From positions 3,289,501 through 3,353,500 of the forward strand of contig NZ_CP077087.1 in the NCBI RefSeq assembly GCF_014268495.2: 64,000 nt of DNA, given 5' to 3'. Source of the DNA: Pseudomonas monsensis (GTDB taxonomy: Bacteria > Pseudomonadota > Gammaproteobacteria > Pseudomonadales > Pseudomonadaceae). Position numbers and translations under genes: made by a program. Under the pieces are notes generated by a model that worked only from the letters and a program-made list of their open reading frames with translations, ran no database searches and was not told where the DNA came from. This document shows, in pieces, positions 26,985-35,261 of the stretch (position 1 is the first letter of the stretch; each line of letters opens with the position of its first letter).

Positions 26985-27061
26985 TTGGCGATTGCTTCAA
27001 ACCGGACACGGACGTCGGGCTGGCAACCAGGCCGGCATAGCACTGCCAGCAGAGGTACGTG

Positions 27062-27976
27062 ATGTTCAAACTGAAGCGGATTCTGTTGATTGCCCCCACC
27101 GAGATGACCCGCACCCCGGCGTTTGATCGAGCCCAGGCATTGGCCCAGGCCAGCGGAGCGTTGTTGCACATTGTTGCGTTCGATTACGTCCAGGCTCTGG
27201 CGGTAGCCGGTTTGTTCGACCACAACGCCATGGCGCAGGCGCGCGAGGGTTACTTGCAGGTGCATCGGCAGTGGCTGGAACAGCAAGCCCGGATTGAGCG
27301 CGGCAGCGGCGTGCAAGTGACGACCGAAGTGGTTTGGGCAAAGTCGACACCGGCGCATGTGCTTGAGTACGTCAATGACTTCCACGCCGATCTGGTGATC
27401 AAGGATGCCCACCATGTCCCGGCGCTTGATCGGGCGTTTCATCAACCACTGGACTGGTTGTTGCTGCGAGATTGCCCCGCCTGTTTGCATCTGGTGACCG
27501 AAGCCGTAAACCCGAAACCGTTGAAGATCCTGGCGGCGGTGGACCTGTCCCACCTCGAGGACCTGACTCAAGGCCTGAACGACCGCATTCTCGGTCTGGC
27601 CTCAAGATTGGCCAGAGCCTGCGGTGCCTCGCTGCACCTATTGAACGTGAGTAACTGGTCGGTGGTGGGCGATGCCGCAATGAGTGTGCCGAACCTGAGT
27701 CTGGATCACAGTTTGCGCGAGGCGATCAACGACACTCAGGAAGAAGCCTTCGAAGCGCTGGCCGAGCGTTATGGTCTTGATGAAAGTCACCGACATCTGC
27801 TGACCGGTGTCCCGTATCGGGTGATCGAGTTATTCGCCCGGCAAAATGCATTCGACCTAGTGGTACTGGGCACGTCTTACCATCACGGGCTCGACGGCTT
27901 TATTGGCGGCACGGCGGAAAGCCTGGTCAACCGAGCACCTTGCAGCTTGATGATGGTCAAGCCTTCCGCCGTCTGA
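27062..27976 (+). CDS. Tandem-domain universal stress protein
   Basis: 304 residues, two Usp domains. The N-terminal half carries LLIAPTEMTRTPAFDRA and IVAFDYVQALAVAGLF, nearly shared with the protein at 21771, so the pair arose by duplication. The C-terminal LGTSYHHGLDGFIGGTAESLVNRAPCSLMMVKP is the nucleotide-binding end. ATG at 27062 has AGAGG six bases upstream; a GTG one codon earlier is possible. No box of its own is seen, so expression probably comes from the lipoprotein promoter. Confidence 0.88.
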   Translation: MFKLKRILLIAPTEMTRTPAFDRAQALAQASGALLHIVAFDYVQALAVAGLFDHNAMAQAREGYLQVHRQWLEQQARIERGSGVQVTTEVVWAKSTPAHVLEYVNDFHADLVIKDAHHVPALDRAFHQPLDWLLLRDCPACLHLVTEAVNPKPLKILAAVDLSHLEDLTQGLNDRILGLASRLARACGASLHLLNVSNWSVVGDAAMSVPNLSLDHSLREAINDTQEEAFEALAERYGLDESHRHLLTGVPYRVIELFARQNAFDLVVLGTSYHHGLDGFIGGTAESLVNRAPCSLMMVKPSAV

Positions 27977-27992
27977 CCGTTCGCATCCGCCG

Positions 27993-28006
27993 TTGATAAA
28001 AATCAA
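27993..28006 (+). promoter_or_regulatory. Perfect Anr/FNR box without an obvious target gene
   Basis: TTGAT-AAAA-ATCAA, all ten positions, 17 bases after the third usp stop. No convincing gene starts 70-90 bases to either side: to the right the DNA carries only weak open frames before the convergent small gene ending at 28133. Confidence 0.65.
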
Positions 28007-28132
28007 CTGGCCCGAGACCCAAAAGAGTGATCGCCGGCGCGACGTCCGTACGGATTGACGGGCAAGACGTACCGATTCGCGCCGATGCGGATCAAATCAT
28101 CGCGATCGAGTCGAGCTCGGCCCCGGAATGGC

Positions 28133-28366
28133 TCAGTGACCGGTCCCGCCGTGGGAGTACTGCCATTCCTGCCAGGCCTGACGGTACACTTCGTCGGCAC
28201 GTTTTCTGGCTTCTGAGAACTTGTGCATGGTCTGCGTGGAAAACGGTTCCTCAAGTACGGCATAGGCCTGATCGTTGAGTCGATCGGCTTCTTCAAACAG
28301 TGCGCAACTGTGGCTGATTGCGTTCGTGCCAGTGACACTCGATTTGATTGAGTCATTGGTGACCAT
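28133..28366 (-). CDS. Small unknown protein in the Anr-type cluster
   Basis: 77 residues, soluble, mostly helical and charged (FEEADRLNDQAYAVLEEPFS, EARKRADEVYRQAWQEW). I do not recognise a named family. ATG at 28366 with AAGG eleven bases upstream. An FNR-type box (28557-28570) lies about 190 bases upstream, further than usual. It is the last core gene before the island's left repeat. Confidence 0.62.
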   Translation of the reverse strand: MVTNDSIKSSVTGTNAISHSCALFEEADRLNDQAYAVLEEPFSTQTMHKFSEARKRADEVYRQAWQEWQYSHGGTGH

Positions 28367-28556
28367 GGTCGTTAGCCTTCACAAAGCAAAAAACACGAAT
28401 GATGGTTGGCGGATGAATCGCGTCGCCGGTCTGCATGCGTCCCACTGATTTACCGATGAGTCGGGCATGTCGGGATGCTCCTCACATGAGATAAAAAAGG
28501 TTCGACACAGGGTGCAATGCACAGGGCTATTTCGATCTGATTCGCGGCTCTGCGGA

Positions 28557-28570
28557 TTGACCCAGATCAA
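28557..28570 (-). promoter_or_regulatory. Anr/FNR-type box
   Basis: TTGAC-CCAG-ATCAA, nine of ten. The only downstream gene on the minus strand starts at 28366, 191 bases away, so the pairing is uncertain. Confidence 0.5.
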
Positions 28571-28688
28571 TTCGGCGTAGCAATCCGTGACCGTTCAGAC
28601 GAATGTGTTTGATGTATGCCAGTTCAGAGGAGAACAACAGTTGTAGAAATTAGCGGCCGTCTTCCGGTTGGTCGACGGTTCACCGCGT

Positions 28689-28711
28689 CCCGCTCACTTC
28701 GAGGGAGCGGG
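28689..28711. other. Stem-loop left of the island
   Basis: Seven-base stem CCCGCTC / GAGCGGG with a nine-base loop and no T-run. Before integration it would have lain about 60 bases beyond the LysR stop, so it may be the old 3' hairpin of that gene. From 28367 to 28688 I see only the FNR-type box and no credible gene. Confidence 0.4.
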
Positions 28712-28775
28712 TGTAAGACTCATGGATAACTCAGTGGCCCGCTGGAAGCGTTTCCAAGGTACAGGGCCTTGCATC

Positions 28776-28803
28776 AAAGACTATCCGGATCGCCAAAGAA
28801 CAT
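28776..28803. repeat. Left 28-base direct repeat (attL-like)
   Basis: Perfect copy of 56078-56105. On the minus strand it reads as the last nine codons of the LysR gene (ending ...GDPDSL), and the flanking base supplies a TGA stop here. Its centre holds the palindrome ATCCGGAT. Confidence 0.88.
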
Positions 28804-29262
28804 TTTGACTTGGCTCTAGGACGGTGCTTCTAGGCTTAGAAAAACCAACTATGCCCCCAGTTTTGCCCCCATTCGCATGCGATCCACGAACAATTGCGAG
28901 TGCGCGCCCTGGCGGTGATGCAATGGGGGACTTGATGGCTTTCAGTGTGTCTCTCCACTATGAGGATGAGTAGCGGCTAATCGCTTTCGTTGAGCTTGCA
29001 AGGTGTCTAGATAAGCCGGGGCGATTCAGAAGGATTGCAAAGCTAAACACGGTTCCACCACCGTTGAGTCCTGGCTCACCAAGTGACTAAGGTTTGAGTA
29101 CAAAAAGGGCCCCATGGAGCCCTTTTCATTTGTGCGTTACTGGAGTGTTAGTTCCAGCAGTCATCCCGCTGAGCCCGTGACGCTTGGGTATCGAACTGGA
29201 GTGTCCCGCGCTAGCCGGCGTTCCTTTAAGGCGCAAGGTAATGTTAAGCAACGGTCTACAAC
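28804..29262. other. Gene-free left end of the island
   Basis: No open frame with family resemblance on either strand. Contains a short repeat of TGCCCCCA units near 28850-28875 and a terminator-like hairpin at 29103-29126. Possibly the scar of a lost integration gene, which I cannot show. Confidence 0.4.
29103..29126. terminator. Hairpin with A and T tracts
   Basis: AAAAGGGC (29103-29110) and GCCCTTTT (29119-29126) around an eight-base loop; symmetrical, so it can act on both strands. It lies beyond the MFS stop at 29263 on the minus strand. Confidence 0.65.
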
Positions 29263-30447
29263 TCAGCTACCATACTGTTCGTGGCTACGTTCAATTTTCC
29301 ATCGGACACACAGCGCCAAAGAAATGAAGCATGCGCCAACCCAACCTATGGTGCTAACGCCCACGCGATCTACCAGCAACCCAGTGATGACTGCACCAAT
29401 GCCGATACCTAGATTTATCATTGATACGTTTATGGCGTTGATCAACTGACCAGCGTTCCCAGCCCTTTTTAGCACGTCGATTCCGATAAGCAGGCTGACA
29501 CCAGCGTGGCTGCTGGCAACGATGATGACGGCGAGTGGTACAGCCCATGTGAGATTGCCAAACACTGACAGGGCGCACATGCCGACGGCCATGGTCACCA
29601 AGACCCGTCTGAACAGTGGCTCAAGATCATCTTTCACACGTTTGGATAGGATCAAATTGCTCACAATGTCTGCGACGCCGTAGAGACATAGGATCAGTGT
29701 GACGTTCATCTCACCGAAGCCGGTCTCCTTTTCCAGGAAGGTAGACAAGAAGTTGAATACCGAGGCAACGCCAGCAAACATTAAGCATGAACTGACCAAG
29801 GTCATTGAAACGTCAGGCTTGAAGGCTACACGTAGGGTGTCGCGCAGGTTTTCTTTCTGCCGCGATTCTTCAGTAGGTCTCACCCAAATCCACACGGTTA
29901 GCAAAGCCACACAGCTCAGCGCCGTCATCATCCACATTGCCATCCGCCAATTGGTGGCGTCAGCGATAAGCTTGCCGACCGGGACGCCTACGACCGATGC
30001 GATCGAGATTCCTACCAAGACTCTACCAATCGCCATGCTTTCATTGCGGCCTTGCGACAGTGACTTCGCGGCCAGAGCGGCGTTTGTCCAGAAAACAGCA
30101 ACACCGATTCCTCCTAGTACGCGACCAATGAGGATGATGTAGTAGTCGCTAAAGACTGCGGAAATCCCGTTCCCGAGAACAAGTGCCACGCACGCGGCGA
30201 TGAGAAGGGATCGTTTCGAGGCCCGGTGTGCTAGAACACCAATGATTGGCGCGCTGATGCCCATGCCTAAAGCAAAAGCTGTCACCAGCCCACTCGCCGC
30301 TCCAATAGTGATGGCCAGCGATGTTGCAATTTCAGGTAGTAAACCTGCGACGATAAATTCAGAGGAGAGCATTACAAATGCAGTGAAGGTCAGCGCATAG
30401 ACCCTTGGGTTGATCGTGCTGCGGTCTGGTGTCATCGGAAAAACCAT
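29263..30447 (-). CDS. MFS drug/metabolite exporter (DHA1 type)
   Basis: 394 residues, 12 predicted membrane helices, typical of the DHA1 antiporter branch (AraJ/NepI-like): loop 2-3 contains GVLAHRASKRSLL and helix 5 GISIASVVGVPVGKLI matches the antiporter motif C (GxxxGPxxGG variant). Probably exports a small organic compound or drug. ATG at 30447; another in frame at 30435. Same strand as the esterase gene but separated by a hairpin at 30575-30604, so probably its own transcript. Confidence 0.8.
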   Translation of the reverse strand: MVFPMTPDRSTINPRVYALTFTAFVMLSSEFIVAGLLPEIATSLAITIGAASGLVTAFALGMGISAPIIGVLAHRASKRSLLIAACVALVLGNGISAVFSDYYIILIGRVLGGIGVAVFWTNAALAAKSLSQGRNESMAIGRVLVGISIASVVGVPVGKLIADATNWRMAMWMMTALSCVALLTVWIWVRPTEESRQKENLRDTLRVAFKPDVSMTLVSSCLMFAGVASVFNFLSTFLEKETGFGEMNVTLILCLYGVADIVSNLILSKRVKDDLEPLFRRVLVTMAVGMCALSVFGNLTWAVPLAVIIVASSHAGVSLLIGIDVLKRAGNAGQLINAINVSMINLGIGIGAVITGLLVDRVGVSTIGWVGACFISLALCVRWKIERSHEQYGS

Positions 30448-30574
30448 CTTCTGAGTTCAGTGGACACGACCTGCCAAGAAGGGGCGTCTGGTGAAATTCG
30501 ATCGGGTTGGGCAGGGCGCTTGCTCAGGTTTTTTGAATAGCCTGATGAAGCTTTTATAGAAACAGGATGAGCAA

Positions 30575-30604
30575 AACCGCGACAGCCACAAAGCTATCGC
30601 GGTT
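30575..30604 (-). terminator. Terminator of the esterase gene
   Basis: Minus-strand hairpin: arms of twelve bases (30593-30604 and 30575-30586, one mismatch) followed by TTTTG, starting ten bases after the esterase stop. Confidence 0.8.
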
Positions 30605-30614
30605 GTTCTGCGTT

Positions 30615-31541
30615 TTAGCGGTTAGCGTCGGCCAAGCCAGCCTCGATGAAGCGAACGGAACTCTCCATAGCCTGCTGACCTTCTGGCAGCATGGTGGCGT
30701 AGAAGTGCCAGGCGTGGAACATCGCAGGCCATACTTCCAGGTTCACGCGAACTCGGTTATCAGCCAGGTGAGTTGCAAGGCGCATTGCATCACTCAACAT
30801 CAGCTCGTTCTCGCCGATCTGCACCAAGATTGGTGGAAGACCGGTGACGTCCGCGAACACAGGTGAGGCCAGAGGATGATTGGCCAATGTGTCGCCTAGG
30901 AATGCTCTGGCGAGGATGTCCAAGACAGGCTTGGAGTTCAGAGGATCCAGACCTTCACGGTTGCTCATGGAAGCACCGGTGTGTTCAAGGTTCGCCCATG
31001 GCGAGATGGAGGAGCCAACCGCAGGCAATGGAAGCCCTTTGGATTTAGCCGCAACCATGACGCTGACAACCATCGCGCCGCCAGCCGACTCGCCCGAGAA
31101 TGCAATCTTGTTAGCTGGGATTTTCTGCTCAAGCAACCACTCGTAGGCGCGCAATGTGTCGTCAATAGAGGCTGGGAACTTGTGCTCAGGGGCAAGGCGG
31201 TAGTCCGGCATGTATACGCGAGCACCGAGCATTTTTGCGTAGTTACCGCCGATGCCGTGGTATCCGTCTGGACGGCCAACAATGTACGCCCCGCCGTGGA
31301 TGTACATCACTACTGCATCGGTTTTGATCTCGTCCGGAGTTACCAGTGTGCCTGGCACGCCACCCATGTCGACTGCTTCAAATTTGACGCCAGCAGGCGC
31401 TGGATTTTGCGCGAGCATTTTTGCGTAGGAGTCGCGGATGTCGCTCATCTTTGTGGTGGTATCGATTCCCTTAAGAACGGGTACCAGATCGCTAAGGCTG
31501 TTGGCCCAGGTTTGGACGGCTGCTTGGACTTTAGTGTTCAT
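30615..31541 (-). CDS. HSL-family alpha/beta hydrolase (esterase/lipase)
   Basis: 308 residues. The oxyanion-hole motif YIHGGAYIVG and nucleophile elbow GESAGGAM are those of the hormone-sensitive-lipase family; the acid is probably in IGENELML and the catalytic His in FHAWHFY near the end. Likely hydrolyses short-chain esters; substrate unknown. No signal peptide. Divergent from the LysR gene at 31663, with palindromic sites between them, so that regulator most likely controls it. Confidence 0.87.
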   Translation of the reverse strand: MNTKVQAAVQTWANSLSDLVPVLKGIDTTTKMSDIRDSYAKMLAQNPAPAGVKFEAVDMGGVPGTLVTPDEIKTDAVVMYIHGGAYIVGRPDGYHGIGGNYAKMLGARVYMPDYRLAPEHKFPASIDDTLRAYEWLLEQKIPANKIAFSGESAGGAMVVSVMVAAKSKGLPLPAVGSSISPWANLEHTGASMSNREGLDPLNSKPVLDILARAFLGDTLANHPLASPVFADVTGLPPILVQIGENELMLSDAMRLATHLADNRVRVNLEVWPAMFHAWHFYATMLPEGQQAMESSVRFIEAGLADANR

Positions 31542-31583
31542 AATGACCTCAATTGATCGTTGGGAGTGGATTAGCTAATTGAG

Positions 31584-31617
31584 ATACTATGCTTAGTATT
31601 GGGGAATAGGGTTCCCC
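31584..31617. promoter_or_regulatory. Two operator palindromes between esterase and LysR genes
   Basis: ATACTA-N4-TAGTAT (31584-31599) directly followed by GGGGAA-N5-TTCCCC (31601-31617). The stretch from 31596 matches a site at 39447-39468 in 18 of 22 positions, so one regulator may bind both. Confidence 0.6.
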
Positions 31618-31662
31618 ATAACAGGTGCTAAGCCGCCCGAACGTTGAGACCACTGAGGCCGT

Positions 31663-32601
31663 ATGGAACTCCATAACCTGAATGATATCGCCGCGTTTGT
31701 AAGCTCGGTAAACGCTGGAAGCTTCACTGCGGCGGCAAAGCAACTTGGCCTTACGCGCTCTGCGGTGGGGAAGTCGATAGTCAGGCTCGAGGCTCGTTTA
31801 CAGGTACGTCTACTGAATCGCACCACTCGTAGTTTGAGCATGACCGATGACGGTCAGGTTCTTTATGAGCGCTGCGTGGGCGTTCTTCAGGATCTGGACG
31901 ATGTGGAGGATGCCCTTGCGTTTCGCCGTTCGACACCCAGTGGGCGACTGCGGATGAGTCTGCCGGTTGCGCTGGGTAGACTTCATGTCCTTCAGCACAT
32001 TGAGTGCTGTCTTAAGGATTGGCCCTCCCTGAGCGTGGATATCACCTTTTCTGACAGGCTGGTCGATCTGATCGATGAGGGATTTGATTTGGCCATGCGC
32101 ATCGGGCCACCGAAGGAAGATTCTCGGTTGCTAACGCGCACCGTGGCCTACCAACAAATGATTACCTGCGCGTCACCCAAGTATTTGGCTGAGCATGCCG
32201 AGCCTAAAACGCCTGAGGATTTATCCGAGCACCAGTGCCTGCATTTCGTGAGCGGTGGGAGGTTGCTTCCTTGGAATTTTCGCGTGAATGGTAGCTCTGT
32301 GCCCGTTACTCATGGCGGAAGGCTACAGATGGACAGTGCTGAGTCATTGCACCAGTCAGCTGTCGCTGGTCTGGGTATCGCGACTCTTCCTTCCTACGTG
32401 GTGAACGACGATTTGAGGAGCGGCAAGCTCGTTCAATTGCTCGCGGGGTATGCAGAGGCCGCAGAGCCTATTCGGGTGATCTACCCTAGCAAGCGGCACC
32501 TATCTCCAAAAATTCGACTCTTCATCGATAAGCTCGTGGAGGCTTGGTCACCATGCCCACCATGGGAGCAACAATCGGCGGAAGGCATTCACTCTGCCTG
32601 A
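31663..32601 (+). CDS. LysR-family transcription regulator
   Basis: 312 residues with the LysR opening: helix-turn-helix in FVSSVNAGSFTAAAKQLGLTRSAVGKSIVRLE, then the effector-binding domain (~90-300). The YPSKRHLSPKIRLFIDKL ending is typical of the branch that controls efflux and aromatic or ester metabolism next door. It is divergent from the HSL-type esterase and probably activates it and itself through the palindromes in the 121-base gap. Downstream there is no gene for 675 bases. Confidence 0.9.
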   Translation: MELHNLNDIAAFVSSVNAGSFTAAAKQLGLTRSAVGKSIVRLEARLQVRLLNRTTRSLSMTDDGQVLYERCVGVLQDLDDVEDALAFRRSTPSGRLRMSLPVALGRLHVLQHIECCLKDWPSLSVDITFSDRLVDLIDEGFDLAMRIGPPKEDSRLLTRTVAYQQMITCASPKYLAEHAEPKTPEDLSEHQCLHFVSGGRLLPWNFRVNGSSVPVTHGGRLQMDSAESLHQSAVAGLGIATLPSYVVNDDLRSGKLVQLLAGYAEAAEPIRVIYPSKRHLSPKIRLFIDKLVEAWSPCPPWEQQSAEGIHSA

Positions 32602-32899
32602 CCCGTGAGCGAGGCCCGCGCGGCTAGTCGATGCCTAGCATATGCGTCGCATATTCCTCTCACTTGAGTATCGACCTCCAGGCGTTGGGCACTGCGCCTG
32701 TATTCCGTGCATCTGCCAAAGGAGCCAATGGCTCAGAGGCTTAGTGCGCCGGTGTTTTCCACATCCTCAATATGATTAGCGCAGATGCTCATGACTGCGA
32801 AGGCATTCGCCACTGCTCAGTTTCGTAGGAGCTATTGGCCCTCCTTGCGTGGGAAGTGACCGTGCAGACGCTTGACAGCGGTCAAATATCCGAATAAAA

Positions 32900-32913
32900 A
32901 TGAAGCGCTTCAT
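32900..32913. promoter_or_regulatory. LacI-type operator 1
   Basis: Perfect 14-base palindrome ATGAAGCGCTTCAT with the central CG typical of LacI/GalR family operators. Confidence 0.68.
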
Positions 32914-32998
32914 AAATATATCTTTCAAGAATAAATACAAAAATAGAATCGTGAACAGATCATAGATGTTGTTGGCTTATGGCCGCAGACTATGGATG

Positions 32999-33010
32999 TG
33001 AAGCGATTCA
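32999..33010. promoter_or_regulatory. LacI-type operator 2
   Basis: TGAAGCGATTCA, 11 of 12 identical to operator 1; centres are 98 bases apart, a spacing that could allow looping. It lies 267 bases before the SDR start. Confidence 0.62.
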
Positions 33011-33276
33011 TATTTGCCGTATTCCTAGGCAAGTCTGGAGATCATGATGGTCACTGCATCATTAGCCCGCGCTCGGTCAAGCACGCGGGCTGCCCTCGCC
33101 ACTCTCTTATCTAAAGTCACCGACCGCTCCGGCACGGGGGCACTGGCTTCGCCACGCAAATCTCCTAAAACCACCCGCCTACATGAGTCCGAAATTTTCG
33201 GTCAGCCAGTGCGGCATTGGACGCGTGTGAGCATCACCGCGTCTTGTTTCTGTTTTTTCAGCGCGGGGAATTTGGC

Positions 33277-34047
33277 ATGACGAATCTTCGACATTCAGGA
33301 CGCACAGTTCTCATTACTGGGGCAGGAGGGGGCATCGGTGCCTCAATTGCCCGGCTGTACTGCGAGGAGGGCGCGCGGGTTGCCTTGGTAGATTTCGACG
33401 AACAGTCAGTTTCCGAGCTTTCCCGGCAACTCAGTGCTGCCGGACATTTGGTGGCTTGGGCTAAAGCTGACGTATCAGATTTCGCTCAATGCAGTCGAGC
33501 CTGTCTTGAGCTTAGTGAGCAGCTCGGCCCGATCGACACCTTGATTAACAATGCAGGTATTTCACCCAAACACGAGGGCGCACCAGCGCCGATTTGGGAA
33601 ATGGATCCTCAGGAATGGGATCGCGTCGTTGGCATCAACCTGACCGGCTCGTTCAACTTGGTCAGAGCTCTCGCACCAGCGATGGTCGAGCGCCGTTTTG
33701 GAAGAATAGTGAATATGTCTTCCGTTGCTGGCAGCGCTTACCTCCCTATCGTCGCGGCGCATTACAGCGCCACGAAAGCCGCAGTTATCGGTTTTACCCG
33801 TCACCTGGCAGGTGAACTCGGGCCCTATGGCATTACGGCAAACGCACTGGCTCCGGGACGCATCGAAACGCCGCTTCTAAAAACCGTTTCTGCGCAAGCG
33901 AACCAGGCAGTCGTTGATGAGACTCCGTTGGGCCGTCTTGGAACGCCACTTGAGGTAGCTAAAGCAGCATGCTTTTTGACTTCAAACGACAGCGACTTCA
34001 TCACGGGCCAAATTGTGGATGTGGCGGGTGGCTGGTTGATGCGCTGA
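33277..34047 (+). CDS. Short-chain dehydrogenase/reductase
   Basis: 256 residues, classical SDR: cofactor loop TGAGGGIGASIA, NNAG motif, catalytic Ser in NMSSVAG and Tyr-Lys in YSATK. An Asp after beta-2 (ALVDFDE) predicts NAD preference. The C-terminus DVAGGWLM resembles FabG-like catabolic dehydrogenases. ATG at 33277 with GGGGAA upstream. First gene of a probable operon with the GldA-like and cyclase genes (gaps 63 and 47 bases), preceded by two LacI-type operators. Substrate unknown. Confidence 0.88.
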   Translation: MTNLRHSGRTVLITGAGGGIGASIARLYCEEGARVALVDFDEQSVSELSRQLSAAGHLVAWAKADVSDFAQCSRACLELSEQLGPIDTLINNAGISPKHEGAPAPIWEMDPQEWDRVVGINLTGSFNLVRALAPAMVERRFGRIVNMSSVAGSAYLPIVAAHYSATKAAVIGFTRHLAGELGPYGITANALAPGRIETPLLKTVSAQANQAVVDETPLGRLGTPLEVAKAACFLTSNDSDFITGQIVDVAGGWLMR

Positions 34048-34110
34048 TCCATCCGGGCTCGTATTCAACGTAACGATTTATCTCACAGTTTTTCAGCAGC
34101 GGGTGGTGGC

Positions 34111-35214
34111 ATGGTTCGAACAATGGGTTTTCCTGGCCGATACGAGCAAGGGCCAGGCGCGCTAAAGCAGCTTGGCAGAATCCTTTCCGATATGGGGCAA
34201 TCGCGCCCATTGGTCTTGTGTGACGAGTTCGTCTCGAGGCATCTGTGGCCTGAGGTAGGGAATGCATTGTCAGAGCATGGCTTCGAGGCGAACAGTATCG
34301 TTTTTCCTGGTGAATGCACTAAAGCTGCAATTGCGTCTCTCTGTGAGCGATCAGCAGATTACAGGCCAGACACCATCATCGCTTTGGGCGGGGGTAAGAC
34401 AATTGACACGGCTAAAGGGATGGCTGCTCAGCTTAATGTCCCCATTGTCGTATGCCCGACCATTGCTTCCAGCGACGCCCCAACCAGCCGTTTGATTGTG
34501 CTTTACGACGAAGCGCACAAGGTCGTTGGTGTCGAGTACCTGAACATGAACCCCTCTGCAGTAGTCGTGGACACCGAAGTGATTGTCCGTGCGCCTGCAA
34601 GGTTTTTCGCCGCAGGCATCGGCGACGCCATCAGTAAAAAGTTTGAGGCGCAACAATGTCAGTCTGCCGGAGGCAATAACTCATTTGGTACTCCAGCGTT
34701 GAACACGGCATTGCTGCTAACAGAGGCTGTGTTTAAGACGCTTATGACCTACGGGTACAGCGCTTACCAAGCAGTAGGCCGGCACGAGGTTAATGATGAT
34801 GTCGAGCGGGTTGTTGAAGGAACCGTCCTTATCAGTGGCGTTGGGTTTGAGAGTGGCGGCTTGTCGTTAGCCCATGCGCTTGTGCGAGGTCTTACGTCAA
34901 TTCCTGCGATTACTTCCATGCTGCATGGTGAGCTTGTCGCATTCGGGACGCTGGTGCAGATGTCCGTCGAAGAGCGCCCAGACTCAGAGATCCTAGAGGT
35001 CGCTCAGCTTCTGAATGATGTGAATCTTCCCGTCACCCTCGACGGCCTTGGCCAGACGTCTCCGTTTACCTCTGAGGAATTGGACATTGTCGTCCAGGCA
35101 ACACTGGGTGCGGTGTACGCGAAAAATATGGCGCCAGCCCTTACGGCTGAACGACTCATCCGAGGACTCGCTCGTGCCGACGAGCTGGGACAACGATTTG
35201 AACGTTTCAACTAA
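34111..35214 (+). CDS. Glycerol-dehydrogenase-like iron/zinc alcohol dehydrogenase
   Basis: 367 residues, the length of GldA. The NAD loop IIALGGGKTIDTAKG and the family block CPTIASSDAPTSRLIVLYDE are very close to glycerol dehydrogenase; metal ligands are expected in AGIGDAIS (Asp), FESGGLSLAHAL (His) and SMLHGELVAFGT (His). It may oxidise a vicinal diol or reduce a hydroxy ketone. Whether glycerol is the true substrate is doubtful given the catabolic neighbours. Confidence 0.85.
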   Translation: MVRTMGFPGRYEQGPGALKQLGRILSDMGQSRPLVLCDEFVSRHLWPEVGNALSEHGFEANSIVFPGECTKAAIASLCERSADYRPDTIIALGGGKTIDTAKGMAAQLNVPIVVCPTIASSDAPTSRLIVLYDEAHKVVGVEYLNMNPSAVVVDTEVIVRAPARFFAAGIGDAISKKFEAQQCQSAGGNNSFGTPALNTALLLTEAVFKTLMTYGYSAYQAVGRHEVNDDVERVVEGTVLISGVGFESGGLSLAHALVRGLTSIPAITSMLHGELVAFGTLVQMSVEERPDSEILEVAQLLNDVNLPVTLDGLGQTSPFTSEELDIVVQATLGAVYAKNMAPALTAERLIRGLARADELGQRFERFN

Positions 35215-35261
35215 CCGCTAAATGCAGCACAGCTAATCCAAGAATAAAAGAGGCTCAGAAA

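Larger units (their letters stand above)
32602..33276. other. Long intergenic region ahead of the SDR-gldA-cyclase operon
   Basis: Holds two LacI-type palindromes (32900-32913 and 32999-33010) in an A/T-rich stretch. An open frame at 33044-33280 has low-complexity Ser/Arg/Ala content and no family resemblance; I judge it non-coding. Confidence 0.6.

Noticed and set aside
28027..28278. Plus-strand frame beginning VIAGATSVRIDGQDVPIRAD
   Set aside because: The first part looks protein-like, but the frame runs into the antisense of the small gene at 28133 and no ribosome site or family was found.
28379..28570. Minus-strand frame of 63 codons
   Set aside because: No ribosome site or family likeness; contains the FNR-type box at its start.
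28804..29262. Integrase gene remnant
   Set aside because: Searched by eye on both strands; no tyrosine or serine recombinase motif could be recognised.
33044..33280. Open frame of 78 codons ahead of the SDR gene
   Set aside because: Low-complexity Ser/Arg/Ala content, no family resemblance, and it covers the operator region.
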